A program made the translations under genes and the position numbers. Shown piece after piece: positions 58,256-64,000 of a DNA stretch of 64,000 nucleotides (its first letter is position 1; every line of letters starts with the position of its first letter). The notes beneath the pieces are model-generated. The model saw nothing but the letters and a program-made list of their open reading frames with translations, had not been told where the DNA came from and did not search any database. Source of the DNA: Boletus sp. NGJ (lineage: Eukaryota > Basidiomycota > Agaricomycetes > Boletales > Boletaceae); contig JAGTXK010000091.1 in NCBI GenBank assembly GCA_019096195.1, positions 1,095,318-1,159,317 on the forward strand, written 5' to 3'.

Positions 58256-61200
58256 TCAACGGCGGGATAGAACAGATGGATGTACCACTCGCCGCGCGGG
58301 CCGCGAGGACCCGTCCTCGACGTCGTCGGCGAACGTGACTCGTTTCCCCGTCGCCACTGATAAGTTTTCATCTTCGAAGTCTGCGATGTCATCGGTATCT
58401 TCTCTGCAAAGTTTGGCGAAAATGGAGTAGCCAGTTGATCGACTCGAAGGACCAGGGGTAGAAGGATTCACGGAGGCCCCATCAGCAGCCCCGTGAGGTG
58501 CATTGGTCGACCGGCCCTCGTGTCCAGCGCCGCGGGTTTCCGGCTGATGATCGGACGATGGTCCTTGCGGCTTTGTGACATCGACGGCCATTGAGTTACT
58601 TTGTTCGTCAGCACCTTTTGTAGATGCCGACCCAGACTGTAATTTTGCATATTCGGGTCAGCGAGAACGCCGAACCGAAATTTTGCTAACCTCATTGTGG
58701 ATTCGGCGGGCTAGGACACTTTCCAATTGTGCAATCCTTGCCTCGTGTTGTTTAATCATATTGTCACGCTCCAAACAGTCTTTTTACTCAGAATTCACGA
58801 TAGCTTGTAACACATACCCGTTTAATTTCGTTGGTCTTATCGACCATCTCCCGATCGTGGATTGCTCGGGCCTTCTGCATTAACAGAGCAATCAATGCTT
58901 TCTCGTCGTCATTCTATGGGGGGTAGCTGCCGTCATCGCAGAGCAAGCACGGAAATGGAATTCACCAAGTCATTATTCTCGTATCGGCGGGATATAGTCA
59001 TGGCTCGGTCTGCTAGTCGCTTTTCGGTCGCTTCTAGGTCGGCGATACGCACCTTCAGGCTTGCCACTTCTCGCTCGCGTTCAATGGACGGGGCTTCGAC
59101 CGCTGCGAGTCGTTTCGCCATATCCTGCGCATGATGTTCTTTCTGAGCAAGCTCCACGAGGAGTGACTCGACCTTAATTTTCGTTTCCTGCACTTGACCA
59201 AATGCCTCATCCTTGCCTAACCTCTCTGTTTCTAACAAGGTTTGGAAAGCGCCCTCCCTGCGGGACAACTCGATCTGAACGGCTTGGAACGATGCGGTTT
59301 TCGCTTTCGAGCTCCTTTTCTGAACGATCAAGTCTGGACTTCAACACCCCGTTTTGTTCTTGAAGATGAATTATCTCGCGCTTGGATTCAATCGACATTT
59401 CCTCGAAGGGAATATCAGCATGGTTCCCAACATGTGTGCAAGATGGACACCAACGGTGGCTTGACGTTCTGTTGCATGAAGGCGCTCCTGCTCGGACGAT
59501 ACTTCAGTAACATTCACGCAGAATAAGTTGAGTGTTTACCTGCAGTTCGCCAATGGATTCCTTTGACGCAGCCAACGTCACGCATTGATCGTCAAATCGT
59601 TCCTGAAGCACCTGCGAACACAGTGAAAGGAAAAACACCGGTGCACAGATATGCAATCATACCTTCCAGGAGACCTGACATTCGGCGTACCTGGATAAGC
59701 TGAGAGAATGCAGATACTCCGACAAGATTGACCCTTACTTTTCACGATACGTGTCAACTTCACGCTTGACGTCGTCAAACGATTTCAGTTTGTCAACAAG
59801 GGCATTCCGCTCAATCAATGTTTTTGCCATGTCAGAAGAGAGAGACATTTCGCAGGCCTGCACTTCAGCCAGTTGGCGTTCAATCGATTGCAGTTTATCT
59901 TTGGCTTCGTCACGTTCTGAAAGTAGTCGCGATGCTTGTTGTGTCAAATTCTTCTCTAGCCCCTTCGCAGAGTCGAGCCGACCCTGCAATTCGTGATTAT
60001 GATTCAGAGCTTTGACGAGGTCTTCTTCTGCTCTCCGAGCTCTAATTAGAGTTTAGAGAAATATCATAGATGAATGACGGAGTTACCGTGCTTCATGGGT
60101 CTTCACATTCCCTTCTTGAAACTCGATCGTGTGGCGAAGGGTACGGAGTTTTGCGCCCTGCTCTTCATGAAGTTCTTTACGCGCAGTCATTCTTGGCGAT
60201 GACGGTCAACCCGTAATATCCGGGAGTGGAATGGAAGGACATACTCCTCCCTCATTGAGGCTATCACAGACTGCGCTTCCTGCAATCTTACCATGTATAC
60301 ACAAATTAGTGATGTCGTCGGTTGAGGGTGTGGTACATTTTACCGTGTCTGTGCATGCACCAACTGTTGCTCCATTTCATATGCCTTCGCCGTAGCCTGT
60401 ACCGACTCGTGCTTTTGTTCTTGCAAGTATCTCGTGACTTCCACCATTTGATCGGCTTCCTGATCATCAGCTTTTTGTTCGTACAATAATGACACCCTAT
60501 TACCTGACTGGCGGATTTTGAGCGCGGTTGATTCAGATCGGTTCCTATCAGTTGTAGTCGACGCTTCCAATTCCAAGATCCGAGCTCGCGCTTCTGCTAA
60601 GTCACTGCCCATGCTGTGTAGTTTATCACGCAGTAGATCTGCCACCTGTTGGGCTGCGACAACGATAATTGATGCAACTCGCCCCTGACTGACCACCGAC
60701 CTACTCTTCGAAAGCTCGGAGCGGAGGTCATGGACCACTTCTCTTGTTTCAGCGGTCAAAACGAGCCGACCATCATTATCGAATATGGATTCAAAGTCTG
60801 CCGAAAATTCCAGTGCTCTGGACGACGAAGAGAGGGTTAGATGACAAGACGAACCTCGAAGACTGATTTGTGTACTATCTCGCAAAGCCACTAAACTCTC
60901 CATAGTCGCCTTCGCCTCCGACATGAAAAGTGAAGACGACTCTGTGGAAAATTTAAACTCGTCCAACTCGCATTTGAGCACCGAGTAGCTACAAGGGCAA
61001 TTCGGTCAGAAAGCTTCCAGGAAACAACCGCCACTCCACACTTTTTCGCAGCTCTGCCAAGTGCATCTCGATGCTTGTTCATTACCTGCTGATGAGTGGT
61101 TTCTATCTGAGAAAGATTCCTTGAGAGCGTAGCATTCTCCTCATTCTTGGCTGCCAGTCGCGATTCCAAGTCCGTTATATGCTCACGCTGCACATTCAGT

Positions 61201-61851
61201 CAAAAAAAGTGCAGGATTAGGGGTCAGAAAATAGGAAGGGAAACATACCTGTTGGGCCCATTCTTTCTGCAACTGGGCGTACTTGCCCGCCACAGGACCG
61301 AAGAGGGTCTCGGCCGTGATTTCACCTACAGAAGGGTTCGGGTCAAGTTCCTGTGTGCTCGCCTGGATAAATCTCTTTGGATAGTCTCTCAAAGACAGGG
61401 TAGAGGATGTGAATGCGCGTGAGTTCAAACCGATTTCTGCGTCTACGCGTTCAAATCATCATTTGAGTATACACGATCGCGTTTACGCGCATATACACAC
61501 CTATTGGTTCATCCTTGAGTCGAGAGGATATTCCCTGGCGGGGGAATCGTTCAAAAACGAACTGGATATAGAAAGGTAAACGATGGGACCCACTGTCGCA
61601 GAGGGCTTGTTATCTATCATTTCTTGGGTATGGCGCGGATAAGCTGAACTGCCGAGAGCGTGCGGCTCGACGTGGCGCGATGAAAGTGACTGAGAGAAAC
61701 TGCCGTCAAACCCCCTTTTCGGTGTGTTCTCATCCAGAACTGCGTTTGTAGTCGCGTCGAAATTTGATCTTTTGAGTAGGTTACCGAAAGTCGCGCCGAC
61801 TTGATTGGTATCCTTTTTCTGGGAAGCTGGTGAAAACTTGTAGGGGAACAT
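58256..61851 (-). CDS. Large coiled-coil protein, function unknown
   Basis: A many-exon minus-strand gene; the first exon is 61,851-61,582 (90 codons, MFPYKFSPASQKKD...). Intron 1 uses GTTTAC, and the next exons read FVFERFPRQGISSRLKDEPI then GLNSRAFTSST. The bulk is heptad-rich helix: REHITDLESRLAAKNEENAT, then VVHDLRSELSKSRSVVSQGR, RARILELEASTTTDRNRSES, LLSERDEAKDKLQSIERQLA and LKVRIADLEATEKRLADRAM. The C-terminus ends with an acidic stretch and KRVTFADDVEDGSSRPARRV. Length is roughly 900-1000 aa; I did not resolve every exon. Long coiled coils occur in motor, cytoskeletal, chromosome-axis and tethering proteins; no motor head or SMC motif is visible, so I do not assign one. Confidence 0.65.
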
Positions 61852-62196
61852 GGCTGTCAATTCTTCGTATTATGTTGAACCAGATGCCTAGTGTCCAGTG
61901 GTAGAAAAGCTCAGTGCCTGTTCGTTTGCTGGCAGCGGATTTGTACGTGACGGCTCTTGGCAAGTTGTGTAAATAACGCAGAGACCGGTGAGTAGTACAT
62001 GAGCGCGTCACAACGCACGTGACGCACGTGATCTGTCGTGTGGCACTGCTCCATATGTTTTTTTTTTCTCGACTCTGCGGGTCATATAAACTACTGATAC
62101 TGACATCAAATAAAGTATAATACATTGTTTCTTCTATGCTGTCCCTGATTGATTGTCTTTCTCCGTTTCCGAATCGCCACTCCATTCCTCAAAGCT
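61852..62196. other. Spacer, promoter side of the coiled-coil gene
   Basis: A 345-base stretch. It holds a T run near 62,060 and two neighbouring CACGTGA-containing E-box-like sites near 62,017-62,032. Nothing else is recognised. Confidence 0.45.
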
Positions 62197-62989
62197 TCAT
62201 CGCGCAGATGAGTTAAACACCGATATATGCGGATACGGCCCCAACGTATTTGAAGCCACGGGGAGACGTGACCGAGTCTCGTCGAAGCAGGAATAAGCAG
62301 GCGGCGGTTCAGCCTCGTCCAAGACATCGATGCCTAAGCCGACGGCGGGAGCATTGGGCTCGGCTGGTGAAACTCTGCCAGCAGGAGCCTGAGCTCCCGG
62401 AGATGGGACTCCCGTCAGCGAGGATGACTCGATTAGGGGATCGTGATGACTGGATGCTACGAGCGCTCCCCCCGTGGTAGTAGTTGTCCAGGAGATCAGC
62501 AGAGTGCGTCCCGTGCTTTCTCTGTGATGCCCTTGAGTCGTGGAATTGTGGGTGTCTCCCGGAAAGTACGAAGGGGGGCCAGGAAATTTGGGAGGGGTAC
62601 CCAGATACGACGATGGGTATAACACTTCTCTGATGCTACTCGTAGAAGGCAACGAACGGCGAACATGCCTCCGTGGGCGTGATCTTGGGGTGGTGCGTGT
62701 GTGATCAGCTTCAGCATCGGCCTGAGCCTCCTGTGATAAGATGTGAGCCAGGGTCGAAGTGAGCGGTCTAATCCATACCACGCGTCTAGTGCAGAAAATG
62801 CAAGCGCAGCCCGCAACGCAGATTGTCTCTGCCATGACGATAGCCCAGCTTTGTTCTGCGATGGGGTCGTTGATCTGTCCAAGATTATCTGTGTCCAACG
62901 CGTCAGCCTAGCCTAGATGGAAACCAGAACTGGTTAAACCGTGTAGTACAACAGTGACATACCCGCCGGACCGAGACAAAATCAACCAT
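62197..62989 (-). CDS. Small single-pass membrane protein with PPAY motif
   Basis: Two exons, 62,989-62,963 and 62,907-62,197, give 245 aa. The start MVDFVSVRR is chosen because its 27-base exon joins in frame to ADALDTDNLGQ through a GT-AG intron. Without it the frame lacks an ATG before the membrane helix. A hydrophobic helix (about 33-51: AIVMAETICVAGCACIFCT) is followed by a basic flank, then a Ser/Thr/Pro-rich tail. EPPPAYS near residue 210 holds a PPxY-type motif of the sort recognised by WW domains of Nedd4/Rsp5 ligases. It resembles in plan, but not in sequence, the protein at 33.2 kb. Function is unknown. Confidence 0.6.
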
Positions 62990-64000
62990 CACCTGTACCC
63001 CTTCAAGGAATGAGTCTCTTCTTAAAAGCGGTGAATGCGCTGGGACGTGACCTAGTAAAACGTTACAACAAGAACGCTACAAGAACGAGCAAAAAGAAAT
63101 ATTTACGGGGGAGGAGTCTACGACATCACAATGCCCGCGCTAATCCTGGGGCAGGCGAGTACATACACCAATGTCACAGATAGAAATGCCTTGAGCAACC
63201 TGACCTCGGAAGTGCGGCTTGGAGGAAATCTTCAGCAAGGACAGTGAGAGGAGAATCGCGTTCAGCTCATGTGTGAGGACAAAGTCCAACCACACAGCTT
63301 GCACCAAGAGGGAGGTAGCCGCCCAGAACAACTTGAACCCTTGAACCTTTGCCATCAAGATTTGATGCAATTTGATGCAGGGCTCTACAATGATGCACAG
63401 CTTCACCAAGTCGCACGTAGCTTCCCGGGACCATCTTTCGTTAATGTACCGGCTTGATAGTGGCTCACAGCCCTGTCAGGGTCGTACGGTACCGAATTCA
63501 GAGGGTCAAGGTCATAGAGATTGGCATGAAGGAGAGGCTGTCCTTCTTATCCCTAAGGGACGTGTTCGGTGCTGTACTAGGTGCCGTAGAGTCCACAATA
63601 GGTATCGGAGAACGGAATGATGGGGCATTCGATGAGCCTCCATTTCATAATAGAAACGGAGCTACAATGTACAAACCTTGGGATAGCACAAATCAATTGA
63701 TTCGGACACATGGACTCACGGACCAAACGAATGCATGCTGACGATCCCCAGGGTTTATGTTTGCAACCAATCTGATTTTCATGGAGGTTATATTAAGGAC
63801 GTCAATATTGTCATATTGTGCTGCATCATGCAATCACATTATGATACTGTTCGATGATTGCAAGTTCCATGTTTCCCAGTGTATGTAGCCTGATACACAT
63901 TCCGGGCCATTCGTATGTAGCCAGCAACAAATTGAGAAGGCGTCCAAATTGGACTATATAATTAGTCTACAAACAGCCTACAGCCTAATGGAATGTTCCA
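62990..64000. other. Window end, nothing firm
   Basis: Upstream side of the PPAY gene. A minus ORF 63,409-63,140 is Leu/hydrophobic-rich, but no family or splicing could be established. The sequence runs off the window. Confidence 0.35.

Overview
This window looks like a piece of nuclear genome from a mushroom-forming basidiomycete (Agaricomycete). The genes carry many short GT-AG introns, mostly 49-80 bp, and some very small exons. The gene content fits: pepsin-like secreted proteases, a Zn2Cys6 regulator with a fungal-specific domain, an RLM1/MEF2-type MADS-box factor, a laccase relic, a HET-like relic, and Plavaka, Tc1 and chromovirus mobile elements. Exon structures were derived by hand from splice signals, frame and family resemblance. 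No database search was possible, so family names rest on recognised motifs. Layout, left part: 0.2-1.7 kb carries an intact pepsin-like aspartic protease. Its 3' flank runs to about 2.33 kb and is followed by a 242-bp inverted-repeat element. A seven-helix membrane protein (3.4-4.8 kb, minus) and a mitochondrial-type J-domain protein (6.1-7.2 kb, minus) follow. Layout, transposon island, 8.4-29.2 kb: an AT-rich block poor in CG, built of layered and broken mobile elements. It holds a DIRS-like reverse transcriptase, a Plavaka transposase C-terminus split by a complete but dead Tc1/mariner copy with a TA target duplication, a chromovirus integrase plus chromodomain tail, and a WD40-type pseudogene. 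It also holds three solo LTRs with exact 5-bp target duplications (TTATC, CCATC, GAGAG). Two of these are one CG-rich, apparently young family. Layout, second protease: 29.6-31.2 kb holds a paralogue of the first protease in the same orientation. The shared 3' flank shows that about 2.2 kb was duplicated as a block; the repeat island now separates the copies. A stop-interrupted HET-domain fragment starts at the distal edge of the duplicated block. Layout, right half, mostly unique sequence: a signal/TM protein with a Gln/Pro repeat tail and a PPPY motif (33.2-34.3 kb), an 80-bp tandem repeat (35.3 kb), and a long non-coding stretch leading to the MADS-box gene (38.9-40.8 kb). Then come multicopper-oxidase relics (about 42.8 and 44.5 kb), a 13-exon Zn2Cys6 regulator (45.3-48.9 kb, minus), two genes of an unnamed C2HC zinc-module family (50.6-51.4 and 55.1-57.4 kb), and a glycolipid-transfer-protein gene between them with an odd GA splice donor (52.1-53.1 kb). 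A large coiled-coil protein (58.3-61.9 kb, minus) and a small TM/PPAY protein (62.2-63.0 kb, minus) close the window. No operon-like logic is expected or seen. The strongest stories are the duplicated protease block and its repeat island, the layered precise insertions, and the repeated C2HC modules.
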